Source: Pseudomonas frederiksbergensis
GTDB lineage: Bacteria; Pseudomonadota; Gammaproteobacteria; Pseudomonadales; Pseudomonadaceae
Direction of reading: 5' to 3'
DNA length: 64,000 bases
Assembly: GCF_003732665.1 (NCBI RefSeq)
Contig: NZ_MOBP01000025.1
Span: forward strand, 44,502-108,501
Below, one piece after another: positions 34,593-43,543 of the stretch (its first letter is position 1; each line of letters begins with the position of its first letter). A program made the translations under genes and the position numbers. The notes beneath the pieces were generated by a model that did not search any database, had not been told where the DNA came from, and was given only the letters and a program-made list of their open reading frames with translations.

Positions 34593-34667
34593 CTGTAGGA
34601 GCGAGGCTTGCCCGCGAAGGCGGCTTGTCTGACACACCGCTTTCGCGGGCAAGCCTCGCTCCTACAG
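34593..34667. repeat. REPIN doublet inside the mannitol operon (mtlE-mtlF gap)
   Basis: Two inverted GTAGGAGCGAGGC-type REP copies just after the binding-protein gene. This is the place where E. coli malE has its message-stabilising REP, so excess MtlE over the permeases is a plausible effect. Confidence 0.9.
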
Positions 34668-34677
34668 AGGGCGCGGG

Positions 34678-35988
34678 TTACTTGGGATAACCGGCGCGCT
34701 TCATCTCACGTTCGGTGGTTTGCTGGGCGGCAGCCAGGGCCTGGTCGACCGTGGTCTGGCCGATCAATGCCGCCGAGAACGACTTGCCGACCTGGGTGCC
34801 GATGCCCTGGAATTCAGGAATGGTCACCAACTGGATGCCGATGTACGGCACAGGCTTGGCGCTCGGGTTCTTCGGATCGGCGACTTTCAGCGACTCGAGG
34901 GTCACTTTGGCGAACGGCGCGGCTTTCATGTAGGCGTCGCTGTAGGTAGAGGCTCGGGTGCCCGGCGGTACGTTGGCGATGCCGTCTTTCTCGGCGACCA
35001 GTGCGCCGTACTCCTTGGAAGTGGCCCAGGCGCTGAAGGTTTTCGCCGCGTCCTTGGCCTTGGAACTGGTCGGGATCGCCAGCGCCCAGGAATACAACCA
35101 GGCCGAGCCCTTATCGGTGGTTTCGTGGGGCGCGTAGGTAAAGCCGACGTGCTCGCTGACCTTACTCTGGGTCTTGTCGGTAACGAACGAACCGGCGACG
35201 CTGGCATCGACCCAGATCGCGCACTTGCCGCTGTTGAACAGCGCCAGGTTTTCGTTGAAGCCGTTGCTTGAAGCACCGGGCGGGCCGGATTTCTTCATGG
35301 TGTCGACGTAGAAGTTCAGCGCGTTCTTCCACTCAGGCCCGGTGAATTCCGGTTGCCACTTCTCATCGAACCAGCGTGCGCCAAACGAGTTGGCGACCGT
35401 GGTGATCAGCGCCATGTTCTCGCCCCAGCCAGCCTTGCCACGCAGGCAGATGCCGTACTGTTCTTTGTCCTTGTTGGTGAGTTTTTCAGCGAATTCGCTG
35501 ATTTGGGTCCAGGTCGGGTGCTCAGGCATGGTCAGCCCGGCGTCCTTGAACAGGTCGGTGCGATAATAGGTGATCGAACTTTCGGCGTAGAACGGCAGGG
35601 CGTACAGCGAGCCCTTGACCGACAGGCCTTCACGCACCGAAGGGAACACGTCGTCGAGGGCGTAACTGGCTGGCAGGTCCTTCATCGGTTCCAGCCAACC
35701 TTTGGCGCCCCAGAGTGCAGCTTCGTACATGCCGATGGTCAGCACGTCGAACTGGCCGCCCTGGGTGGCGATGTCAGTAGTCAGGCGTTGGCGCAGGACG
35801 TTTTCTTCGAGCACCACCCAATTGAGCTTGATGTCCGGATGCTCGGTCTCGAAAGTTTTCGAGAGCTTTTGCATGCGAATCATGTCGCTGTTGTTGACGG
35901 TGGCGATGGTCAGGGTCTGAGCGCCGAGGCTGACGCTGCTAAGGGTCATGCAGGTGAGGGCAAGCAGAGCTTTTACAGAAGGTTGCAT
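34678..35988 (-). CDS. mtlE: Mannitol/polyol ABC transporter periplasmic binding protein
   Basis: The 436-residue product has a Sec signal peptide (MQPSVKALLALTCMTLSSVS, cleavage after LGA) and the fold of family 1 sugar-binding proteins (LTIATVNNSDMIRMQKLSKT; FDVLTIGMYEAALWGAKGWL; NSGKCAIWVDASVAGSF). It captures polyols in the periplasm for MtlFGK. AAGGAG stands eight bases before the ATG at 35986-35988; the open frame extends 50 codons further into the promoter region. It is the first gene of mtlEFGKDYZ. Confidence 0.95.
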   Translation of the reverse strand: MQPSVKALLALTCMTLSSVSLGAQTLTIATVNNSDMIRMQKLSKTFETEHPDIKLNWVVLEENVLRQRLTTDIATQGGQFDVLTIGMYEAALWGAKGWLEPMKDLPASYALDDVFPSVREGLSVKGSLYALPFYAESSITYYRTDLFKDAGLTMPEHPTWTQISEFAEKLTNKDKEQYGICLRGKAGWGENMALITTVANSFGARWFDEKWQPEFTGPEWKNALNFYVDTMKKSGPPGASSNGFNENLALFNSGKCAIWVDASVAGSFVTDKTQSKVSEHVGFTYAPHETTDKGSAWLYSWALAIPTSSKAKDAAKTFSAWATSKEYGALVAEKDGIANVPPGTRASTYSDAYMKAAPFAKVTLESLKVADPKNPSAKPVPYIGIQLVTIPEFQGIGTQVGKSFSAALIGQTTVDQALAAAQQTTEREMKRAGYPK

Positions 35989-36230
35989 CGTGCACTCCTT
36001 TTCTGTACCCGGCGGGGCCAGAAGGACGGTTATTGTTTTTGTGTCTTCCGAAGGGCAGGAAGAATGTGCACTGATTACAGCCTTCAATTGCAGATGTGAC
36101 AAATCATCCGTCGCACTTATTTCGATACTTTTTTGCACTGGGGTTTGGAAGGAGAGGCGTAAGGAACGGTTATCTGGCGATTGGCCGGTATTGAATCCGT
36201 ATTGGTTTTGGATTTGAAACGGGTGGGAAC
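35989..36230 (-). promoter_or_regulatory. mtlE: Mannitol operon promoter region with repeated AGTGC half-sites
   Basis: The region between mtlE and the REP element must hold the operon promoter. Read on the minus strand, AGTGC occurs at 36135-36139, 36113-36117 and 36068-36072. The first two are 22 bases apart, about two helical turns, the usual spacing of direct half-sites for AraC-type regulators such as the neighbouring MtlR. This is suggestive only; I cannot place the -35 and -10 boxes with confidence. Confidence 0.4.
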
Positions 36231-36305
36231 CTGTAGGAGCGAGGCTTGCCCGCGAAGGCGATTTGTCTGACGCAGCGCCTTCGCGGGCAAGCCTCGCTCC
36301 TACAA
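36231..36305. repeat. REPIN doublet, GTAGGAGCGAGGC type
   Basis: Inverted REP copies immediately after mtlR, separating it from the mtlE promoter. Confidence 0.9.
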
Positions 36306-36312
36306 AAAGCGT

Positions 36313-37218
36313 TTAACCGAGGTTTTGTTCGGTCAAGCGCTGCACCGCCAGCCGGCGGTAATGGGAAGGGGTCATGCCCTTGAGTTGCTGAAACCGCCGG
36401 TTGAAGTTGGAAATATTGTTGAAGCCCGATTCGAAACACACATCGGTCACCGGTTTGTCGCCATCGGCCAGCAGCTCGCAGGATTTGCTGATGCGCAGGC
36501 GATTGACGAATTCGATGAAGCAGCGCCCGGTGGCCTGCTTGAACACGCGGCTGAAATAGGTCGGCTTCATCCCGAGATGATCGGCGACTTCCTCCAGGGG
36601 CAGCTCCCGGGCGTAGTGGGCAAAGATGTAATCCACCGCACGGTTGGTGCGGTCGATGCTGTGTTCATCCGCCAGTTGCGAGGTCGTGGCCCCCGACAGC
36701 AATTGGTAATCATCCGACGCCGCGAGCAATTCCAGCAGAATGAAAAAGTGCCCTAGCCGGGTTACGCCTTTGCTGTCGGCGATGCGCTGCATCAGCGTCA
36801 TGGCCTGGCGGATGGTGCGCTTGCAGCGAAACTCGATGCCGTACTGCGCACGTTCCAGCAACGGCGCCAGGGTCTTGAGTTCGGCAAACACCAGGTGGCC
36901 GCTGTCGAACAACTCATCGGTGAAGTTGACCAGCATGTCGCGCTTGGGCACCACTTCGTCTTCCGCGACCTGGCTGATCCAGTTGTGCGGCAGGTTGGGG
37001 CCGGTCAGGAACAGCGACTCCGGGTAGAAGTTGCCGATGTAGTCGCCGATAAACACCTTGCCGGAACTGGCGACGATCAGGTGCAGTTCGTATTCCTTGT
37101 GAAAATGCCAGCGCACCAGCGGGCACGGAAAACCATGCTGGCGATAGATGATGGACAACCCGTTGTGGTCGTCCATCAACTCATAGGAAGGATCGGTAAT
37201 GCGGGCAGATCGGCTCAT
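36313..37218 (-). CDS. mtlR: AraC-family activator of the mannitol operon
   Basis: The 301-residue regulator has an N-terminal cupin-type sensor domain (CPLVRWHFHKEYELHLIVAS; GPNLPHNWISQVAEDEVVP) and a C-terminal AraC double helix-turn-helix (about residues 195-295; LPLEEVADHLGMKPTYFSRV; VTDVCFESGFNNISNFNRRF). In P. fluorescens MtlR activates mtlEFGKDYZ in response to mannitol, sorbitol and arabitol. It lies directly upstream of mtlE on the same strand, its own transcript closed by the REP doublet. The start at 37218 is consistent with the family length. Confidence 0.93.
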   Translation of the reverse strand: MSRSARITDPSYELMDDHNGLSIIYRQHGFPCPLVRWHFHKEYELHLIVASSGKVFIGDYIGNFYPESLFLTGPNLPHNWISQVAEDEVVPKRDMLVNFTDELFDSGHLVFAELKTLAPLLERAQYGIEFRCKRTIRQAMTLMQRIADSKGVTRLGHFFILLELLAASDDYQLLSGATTSQLADEHSIDRTNRAVDYIFAHYARELPLEEVADHLGMKPTYFSRVFKQATGRCFIEFVNRLRISKSCELLADGDKPVTDVCFESGFNNISNFNRRFQQLKGMTPSHYRRLAVQRLTEQNLG

Positions 37219-37290
37219 GGCAGGGCACTTTTTTTGTTATTGCCCTTTGATGATGCCTCTTTCCCGGCCGATTACGCCAGCGCTCAGCGC

Positions 37291-38157
37291 TCAAGCCTGC
37301 TGACTTACCGCTTTCATGCTGTTAGCCATCCAGCAATAACCGACGATCTGCGACTCATCGAAAAAGTCGGTACTGATGATGCTGCACTGGCTGATCCAGT
37401 CCCGGTGTGGGTGAAACCATTCGTTGATGTGCTGCTTGATGTCCATCGGCCCGCCGAGGAAGGTATAGCTGGTGGCGGCCAGTGACCACAGGTAGGAGCC
37501 GAAACGCGGGGTGGCGAGGGTCGTGTCGATATGCCGGCGCAGATCGTCGACACCCGTCAGTCGACTGCCGCTCCAGCGATGGGGCGTGGTGCCCCAGAAG
37601 TAATCCATGTCCAGTTCTATTGAAGCGCGGGAGGCGAGGACGACGCGTTTCTGGCTGCTCGCCGCTTTCAGTTCGCCGATGGTTTTCTCTTCGTCATCGG
37701 GCGAAATGGCCCGATGCCCGAGGCGCTGCACCAGCAAGTCATTGAATTGCCGGTAGTCAAAGTGCTTTTCACCGTCGCCCAACTGATGAAAGTCCAACAC
37801 GATGAATTCATCCGGGTTGCGCTCCAGAAAGGCATTCACCGCATCGATCAGCTCTTCCAGCACCCGATAGGACTGGTAGCCGTTGTGATGGAAGTAGAAC
37901 GTACCCTTGGGCGAACCCGGCGTGTAACCCAGGCGCAGATCGAGCGCCCGGGCGCCGTTGGCCAGTTGCCAGGCAAACGAATCGTTCTGGCACGTGGTCC
38001 AGTTGCCAATGATGACTTCGTAGTTGGGAGCTTTCTTGTCCATCCCGGCGTTGTGCGCGCCGGGCCAGATCAGATCGATGAGTTTCAACCGGTCGACGTC
38101 GGTGACGGTGCTCATCCAGCGTTGTTTATCGACATTTGCAGTAGGGCTGTAGGTCAT
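37291..38157 (-). CDS. PLC-like phosphodiesterase (PI-PLC X-domain type)
   Basis: The 288-residue protein has the TIM-barrel layout of bacterial PI-specific phospholipase C. IWPGAHNAGM supplies the first catalytic histidine, ARALDLRLGYTPGS the conserved Asp-Leu-Arg strand and GTFYFHHNGY the second histidine; DEFIVLDFHQLGDGEKHF follows. The general acid/base pair is therefore present. There is no signal peptide, so it is cytosolic or secreted by another route. The substrate (a phosphoinositide, glycerophosphodiester or other) cannot be told. It appears to stand alone between mtlR and a glycosyltransferase. Confidence 0.82.
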   Translation of the reverse strand: MTYSPTANVDKQRWMSTVTDVDRLKLIDLIWPGAHNAGMDKKAPNYEVIIGNWTTCQNDSFAWQLANGARALDLRLGYTPGSPKGTFYFHHNGYQSYRVLEELIDAVNAFLERNPDEFIVLDFHQLGDGEKHFDYRQFNDLLVQRLGHRAISPDDEEKTIGELKAASSQKRVVLASRASIELDMDYFWGTTPHRWSGSRLTGVDDLRRHIDTTLATPRFGSYLWSLAATSYTFLGGPMDIKQHINEWFHPHRDWISQCSIISTDFFDESQIVGYCWMANSMKAVSQQA

Positions 38158-38317
38158 GTTTCAAGGCTCCTGCCTGGGGCTCGTCTCCCCATCCTGGGGG
38201 CGAGGTTTCGTGGAAAATCACCTCATGCCCAAGAGCCTAGAAGCCACGGCGATGTTTATCAACGCCTGGAAACATCCACAAAAATATAGCCTTGCGCCAC
38301 TTGGTTAAGGTCGTTTA

Positions 38318-39634
38318 TCACCCGCGAGAATCGGAAACGTCTGACCCGACAAGACGATTTTTCGCCTCGATCCATTGGGCCATGTACTGCGTACTTTTAT
38401 GCGCGTGATGGCGAAGCATGGCGCCGGTGAAGTTGTCGCGACGCCGTTCGGCCAGGTCAAGACGACAGGCTTGCAAGCGCTGGATCAGGGTCGGACCGTG
38501 CACCGATTGGCTGTATTGGGCCGCGAGCAACCGATCACCACGGTTTTGCGCTTCTGTCCACAACGCCTTGTCCTGGTACAACGTAACCGCTGCGGCGGCG
38601 ATGGCTTCGGCCGACTCGCCAATAACCCCGGGCCATGGCAACCCGTCGCTCATGCCTTCGGCGCCCATCGGCGTGGTGACGTTGGGCGTGCCGCAGAGCA
38701 TCGCGTCGACAATCTTGCCCTTGATCCCTGCGCCAAATCGCAGCGGTGCCAGGCAGATTCTGGCCGCCGACATCACTTGCAACGCATCTTCAGCCCAATT
38801 CATTACGTGAAACCCTTGAGCAGGGTTGTGCAGGGCCGTGGCTTTGGGCGGGGTGTAAGCGCCATACAGATGCAACTGCGCACCGGGCAATTGCTGGCGA
38901 ATCAACGGCCAGACAGCGGTTTTCATCCACAGTACGGCGTCCCAGTTCGGCGCGTGGCGGAAGTTGCCGATGCTGAGAAAGTGCGCGCGATCTTCAAATG
39001 GCACATGGGCCGCCGTTGGCAGGGGAGGCATCAACGGGCACAGGTGCAGCAAGTCTCGGGGCAGTTTGAATTGCTCGACCAGCAGCTCGATTTCCACTGG
39101 CGAAATCATCAGGTTCAGGTCGCAGCGATACAGCGCGGCAATCTCGCGTTTGGCCAGGTCGGTACTGGCCATCAATTCGAATTCCTCGCGCAACGCCGGG
39201 GCGAACAAATCCCTGAAGTCGTTTTCGTCGGCAATGGCTTTCAAGCGATCCTTGAGGCGCTGGTGTCGGGCGTGCCGCAGGCTTTGCAGGTCGGACGTCT
39301 CCAGCACACGCAAGGCATCGGGGCAGTGTTTCTCGACGCGCCAGCCGAATTGCTCTTCCATCATGAACTGATCGAACAGCACGATATCCGGAGCCAATTC
39401 GCAGATAAACGTGTCGAAACTGCTGTTATTGAGCTCGATTGCGCATTCCCGAATGCCCAGCGCAGCGAGGTCGGCCTTGTGTTCGCCGACGCCCGCCGGG
39501 CTACTGAATGTGATGTCCCAGCCTTGCTGCAGAAACGTTTCAAGAATTTGCATGACGTGCCCGCTGGCCGCCGAAGAGCGGGGTTCGGGCCAGACGTAAC
39601 CAATGACCAGGACTTTGAGGGGAGGCAGGCTCAT
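38318..39634 (-). CDS. GT-B type glycosyltransferase (family 1/4-like)
   Basis: The 438-residue protein starts LKVLVIGYVWPEPRSSAASG, the GT-B N-terminal strand with a phosphate loop. In its C-terminal half it has FLSIGNFRHAPNWDAVLWM and LAPLRFGAGIKGKIVDAMLC, the nucleotide-sugar binding region with the conserved glutamate position replaced by KIVDAM. Such enzymes transfer a sugar from a nucleotide donor; neither donor nor acceptor is known. It lies 94 bases after the two giant toxin-like genes on the same strand, but no functional tie is evident. Cytosolic. Confidence 0.82.
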   Translation of the reverse strand: MSLPPLKVLVIGYVWPEPRSSAASGHVMQILETFLQQGWDITFSSPAGVGEHKADLAALGIRECAIELNNSSFDTFICELAPDIVLFDQFMMEEQFGWRVEKHCPDALRVLETSDLQSLRHARHQRLKDRLKAIADENDFRDLFAPALREEFELMASTDLAKREIAALYRCDLNLMISPVEIELLVEQFKLPRDLLHLCPLMPPLPTAAHVPFEDRAHFLSIGNFRHAPNWDAVLWMKTAVWPLIRQQLPGAQLHLYGAYTPPKATALHNPAQGFHVMNWAEDALQVMSAARICLAPLRFGAGIKGKIVDAMLCGTPNVTTPMGAEGMSDGLPWPGVIGESAEAIAAAAVTLYQDKALWTEAQNRGDRLLAAQYSQSVHGPTLIQRLQACRLDLAERRRDNFTGAMLRHHAHKSTQYMAQWIEAKNRLVGSDVSDSRG

Positions 39635-39728
39635 GGGGCATTCCTGATGAGGGCGCAGGGCGATGAAAAAAAGAGCGCGATTAAACCACAGCCCTGCGCA
39701 CAGATGCCCCTGCCAATGGGGCCGTTGA

Positions 39729-42700
39729 TCAAACCGGGTTGAAGCTCAACAACACCTCCCAGCCAATGTAGCCACCGCGAGCTCTTTCGGTCTCCTTCTT
39801 CAAGGTGGCGATGTTTTCAAGAAACAGAAGATGGTTGCTGGAAGCTTGGCTCAACAAGGAGGTGGTCACGGCAAACGAGTCGGCATTGTCAAAGGCCTGC
39901 GTCTTATCCAGCAACTTGAGGTCGTTGTCACGGAAGTGACCAGAAGCCAGATTCATCAATCGCTTAACGTCCAAGCGTTGGTGGTTGCCGATTCGACCTG
40001 ATACCGGCGTAAGGGCGTAAGCGTGGTCCAGTGTGTCGGGTGCTCCGTGGAATACTTCATGAATCAGATCATCTGCCGGAACGGTGGGCGTGAATCCCTC
40101 CTTGCGATATTGCCAATTGAAGTTGTCCGAATAAATCCGCATGAATTTTTTTCGAGAGGCTTCGGTGTCACTGGCATTCTTCCACTCTTTGTAGGCAACC
40201 GGATTGAGCGCGGCCAGGCTGTCAGTCTTGGTGTAGGTGTCGAGTTCGTAGTTGTTTGGCGTGATCTTCGCCAGGTCCTTTTTGACATCCTGCAGGGCGG
40301 TCAGAAATTTTCTCCGACCCTCGGCGGAGTGATCCCCCATGAGCAGTTTCAGGGCCACACCTGAATCATGGTCCGATGCAACGTCAGTCATTACCCTGAT
40401 GGCGTCATCCACTTTTGTTCGGGCAATCGGCAACGCATCCTGAAGCAACTTGCGGGTGTAGGCCGCTGGCATGACTTTATGCAAACCGGGCAAGCGGAGC
40501 GCGTTCAGGAAACGAAAGTTTTTCAGTTTTGGCCCTATAGGCTGGCCAACACGATTCAACGCGTACCATTGGTCGTTGTGGCGTGTGGCCACGACGATGA
40601 GTGAGTCCGTCGACGACGCCAATGGACGCCAGGTTCCCAGGCCGGTGTCTGCACGTTTGGCGGCTTCGATCAAATCATAGGATTGCGCGCTGCCGGTGAG
40701 CTTGCGCAGTTGAAACGTGGCGTTGTCCAGAACGTTGGTGCCCAGTTTCTTGAGCTTCAGCACCTTCACGCCCTTGCGCACCAGGCTGGGTATGCCGTCC
40801 AGTGGGTTGAACACGCTGTTCAACAAACCGACGCCCACTCTCGCCATGCTGGCAGCCTTCGCAGCGACGGAAGCGGTTTTGGCTGCGATAGCGACAACCT
40901 TGACGACCGCGCCGACCACCAACAGAAGTGTCATGGCCGCTTCAATAGTGCACGACACCCAACCCTCAGTCCGACGGTCCGGATCGTCCGAAAGGATGTC
41001 CTGGATACACGACTTGAACGGAACAATGACGTTGAGCACTGTGTCGACAACGCCGTCGAACTCGGCCCGCAACCTCTCCAGTTTGGTCTGTCCCCAGCAC
41101 TCTTTTAACAGCTCGTCATAGGTCGCAAGTGGGCGGTGCTTCTGAATGAACGCGGCCAGTTCGTTGAACTCGCCATTGTAAAAACTGTGGTAATAACTGC
41201 GGGTTTGTCGGGGGGCGTGGGCGGCTGGAAGAACCGCGAGCTTTTCAATCACACCAATGCTGGTGGGCTGGATGCCGGGGTTTACGCCGTGGGTATAGCA
41301 CTCAATATCAGTCGGTAAACGATAGGTTGCAGAGGGAGAATCGTAGCGGTTTGCACTTCCAGAGAAATCTGTGCGTGGAGCCTGATTCAACAAATCGTTA
41401 TGGCTGATCAGTTCGGCGAGCGCGGGATTTTCGCGGCAGACGCCGTGCAGTGTGAACAATTCGTAGCAGTACAACTTATTCTCGAAATAAGCACCGATCA
41501 CTACACCATAACGTCCGGTCGCGGCATCTTTGTCGGCTTGGTTTTCCTTGTAACCCAGTTGGGTAAGCTCAACGACGGTGCGTGTGACTAACTTGAACGG
41601 GTTTAAGGTGAATGTATTGTCTGGCAAGGGGATGACCGCGACGGATGGCCGGACGGTGAATAACGTCACCTGTCCTTGTAACAATCGCTGGCGATCAAGC
41701 GGTGGCAGTGTTGCAAAAGCCAGTTTGAAACTGCTGGTCATGGCCTCCGAGAACTGGGTATGAACCCGATTGAACAAGCGATCGAACTCGGGTTTCAACC
41801 GGTGGGTTTCATTGTTTATAAACGGATAAATGTCATAGAGGCTGTTATCCGCAGTATTCCATTCGCGGGAGCCAAGTTCATTGGCCATCAGCAACTCTAC
41901 CAACGACATCGGCTCTGATGTCGCAAATCCCGGGCGCGGTGCGTGTGGGCTCCTCTTGCGTAGAATTTCATCTTCGACAAAATCGCAATCAGGGGCTGCA
42001 ACTTTCAGCAGTCTTAAGGCGATATCCCGTCGTGTGGGGAAGGGGGTCGACAATTGGGTCTGGACGTCGGCAAGGAGCCCAAGGTGTTTTTCATAAGCGG
42101 AGGTCGCAGTGGCGATGGCCGCAGTGTGGGCATTCTGCACGTCGGCCAGCGTGATAATGCCGTTGAGCAGGGCCCAGTCGAGCATGGGATCGATGGCGAG
42201 GACGCTGTTGAGGGTTGTCAGCGCTTCATTCGTCCAGTCAATATTTGCCAGTTTTCTGATGTGTGCATACGTCATCTGGCGCGAAGAGCCCGGCGCATTG
42301 AATTCCACCATCGCCACCGTCCGACAAAACTCGACCCATTGCGGTGTGCCCAGCAGCAGGGTCTGGGGCACGTCTTTGACCAGGAATTCGGGCGCGGCGC
42401 CGGCTAGCAGTAAATGGGCCGCGAGAGGTGCGGTCTGTTCGCTAACGCCTGCCTTGGCAACCAGATGACTTTCCAGCGCTGTCCGGACGGCAGCGAAAGA
42501 GTGTTCAACATGTTCAGTGGCGTAGAGATTAAACCCGGCGACATGATTGCGAGGTTCCTCTTCGCCAATGGACGGGTGTAAGTCCATGAGCACCGCTGTC
42601 AGCATAACTTGCTGCCTGTACACATCGGATATCGGCTCATCGCTTGATGCGCCATACCACTGAAGTTCCTTGATATAGCCTTCGGCCCATGAAGTGGCGA

Positions 42701-43499
42701 TGAAATGGGACGCAAGTGTCTGCAAGAATTCATCGGCGTTGGATGGGTTAAGGGTCGTGATCCGCCACCCCAGGGCGACTTGCGACAGATGATCCAGTAA
42801 CTTTCCTCGCCCCTGGGTGTAATCGTGGGTCAAGGCTCTGATTTGGCGGCGCTGGGTATCGCCTAGGCTGACCGGGCTGTCGGTGGCTACCGAGAGCATG
42901 TCCCAATAATTACCCAGTAGCGGACTGTTCGGCAGGCGCAATTCCAGCAACGTAATGAGACGTTGGATCTCTTCGGCGGTTTTCGGGACGGCATGTTCGT
43001 GGAACCTGAGCCATTGCGTCAGGCTGACCCGGTCGTCGAGTGTCACCGCGCCACCCAGTTCCGCCGCCATTTCTGCGAGGATTTGCAGGTCGTCGTTGAG
43101 TTCGGGATCAAGCTTGGTACGGTTGGTCAGGTCGTAGCTGAAGTTTGCGCTCAGTGCGGTGATGCGACCGGCCTCCGCAACTTGAAACAGCGCGTCTTCG
43201 GATAACCGCTGTCTGCTCAAGATCCGTTGAAACGCGTCTTTCTTGATCATTCGCTTCAACAGTTCGATGCCGGGCACCATTGAGCTTTCAAGGCTGGAAT
43301 CGCGTTCCAGAGAAATAAGCGGCATTGTCCAGGAGGACGCGGATTGTGTGTTGTCTTCAGCCAACAGGGTTTTCAATCGGCTGATAACTTCCTGTCGTTC
43401 ACTGTCATTGCTGCTTGTTGGATCGAGCAGTTTGTAAGAAGTATTAATGGGGCGCGATAGAGATCGCTCGGCCACAGTTCGGCGACTTGTGTTATTCAT
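39729..43499 (-). CDS. Large toxin-like protein with C-terminal aspzincin-type zinc protease site
   Basis: About 1256 residues, paralogous end to end with the next gene upstream. Residues 1-800 are mostly helical and unrecognised, with the shared block GRYGVVIGAYFENKLYCYEL. A hydrophobic Ala/Val-rich segment (about 880-925; EAAMTLLLVVGAVVKVVAIA) followed by FNPLDG could insert into a membrane. The C-terminal part has HEVFH (40047-40061), then APDTLDHAYAL and, about 60 residues on, NADSFAVTTSLL. This matches the M35 aspzincin pattern, HExxH, a third ligand Asp followed by Tyr, and NADS. There is no signal peptide. It resembles large dermonecrotic/insecticidal-type toxins of pseudomonads in style. 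The ATG at 43497-43499 is preferred to the TTG five codons earlier. Confidence 0.72.
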   Translation of the reverse strand: MNNTSRRTVAERSLSRPINTSYKLLDPTSSNDSERQEVISRLKTLLAEDNTQSASSWTMPLISLERDSSLESSMVPGIELLKRMIKKDAFQRILSRQRLSEDALFQVAEAGRITALSANFSYDLTNRTKLDPELNDDLQILAEMAAELGGAVTLDDRVSLTQWLRFHEHAVPKTAEEIQRLITLLELRLPNSPLLGNYWDMLSVATDSPVSLGDTQRRQIRALTHDYTQGRGKLLDHLSQVALGWRITTLNPSNADEFLQTLASHFIATSWAEGYIKELQWYGASSDEPISDVYRQQVMLTAVLMDLHPSIGEEEPRNHVAGFNLYATEHVEHSFAAVRTALESHLVAKAGVSEQTAPLAAHLLLAGAAPEFLVKDVPQTLLLGTPQWVEFCRTVAMVEFNAPGSSRQMTYAHIRKLANIDWTNEALTTLNSVLAIDPMLDWALLNGIITLADVQNAHTAAIATATSAYEKHLGLLADVQTQLSTPFPTRRDIALRLLKVAAPDCDFVEDEILRKRSPHAPRPGFATSEPMSLVELLMANELGSREWNTADNSLYDIYPFINNETHRLKPEFDRLFNRVHTQFSEAMTSSFKLAFATLPPLDRQRLLQGQVTLFTVRPSVAVIPLPDNTFTLNPFKLVTRTVVELTQLGYKENQADKDAATGRYGVVIGAYFENKLYCYELFTLHGVCRENPALAELISHNDLLNQAPRTDFSGSANRYDSPSATYRLPTDIECYTHGVNPGIQPTSIGVIEKLAVLPAAHAPRQTRSYYHSFYNGEFNELAAFIQKHRPLATYDELLKECWGQTKLERLRAEFDGVVDTVLNVIVPFKSCIQDILSDDPDRRTEGWVSCTIEAAMTLLLVVGAVVKVVAIAAKTASVAAKAASMARVGVGLLNSVFNPLDGIPSLVRKGVKVLKLKKLGTNVLDNATFQLRKLTGSAQSYDLIEAAKRADTGLGTWRPLASSTDSLIVVATRHNDQWYALNRVGQPIGPKLKNFRFLNALRLPGLHKVMPAAYTRKLLQDALPIARTKVDDAIRVMTDVASDHDSGVALKLLMGDHSAEGRRKFLTALQDVKKDLAKITPNNYELDTYTKTDSLAALNPVAYKEWKNASDTEASRKKFMRIYSDNFNWQYRKEGFTPTVPADDLIHEVFHGAPDTLDHAYALTPVSGRIGNHQRLDVKRLMNLASGHFRDNDLKLLDKTQAFDNADSFAVTTSLLSQASSNHLLFLENIATLKKETERARGGYIGWEVLLSFNPV

Positions 43500-43543
43500 T
43501 TTGAATCCGTTCAAAGTTTAGTAAGTTTCAGAAAAACGGGTGC

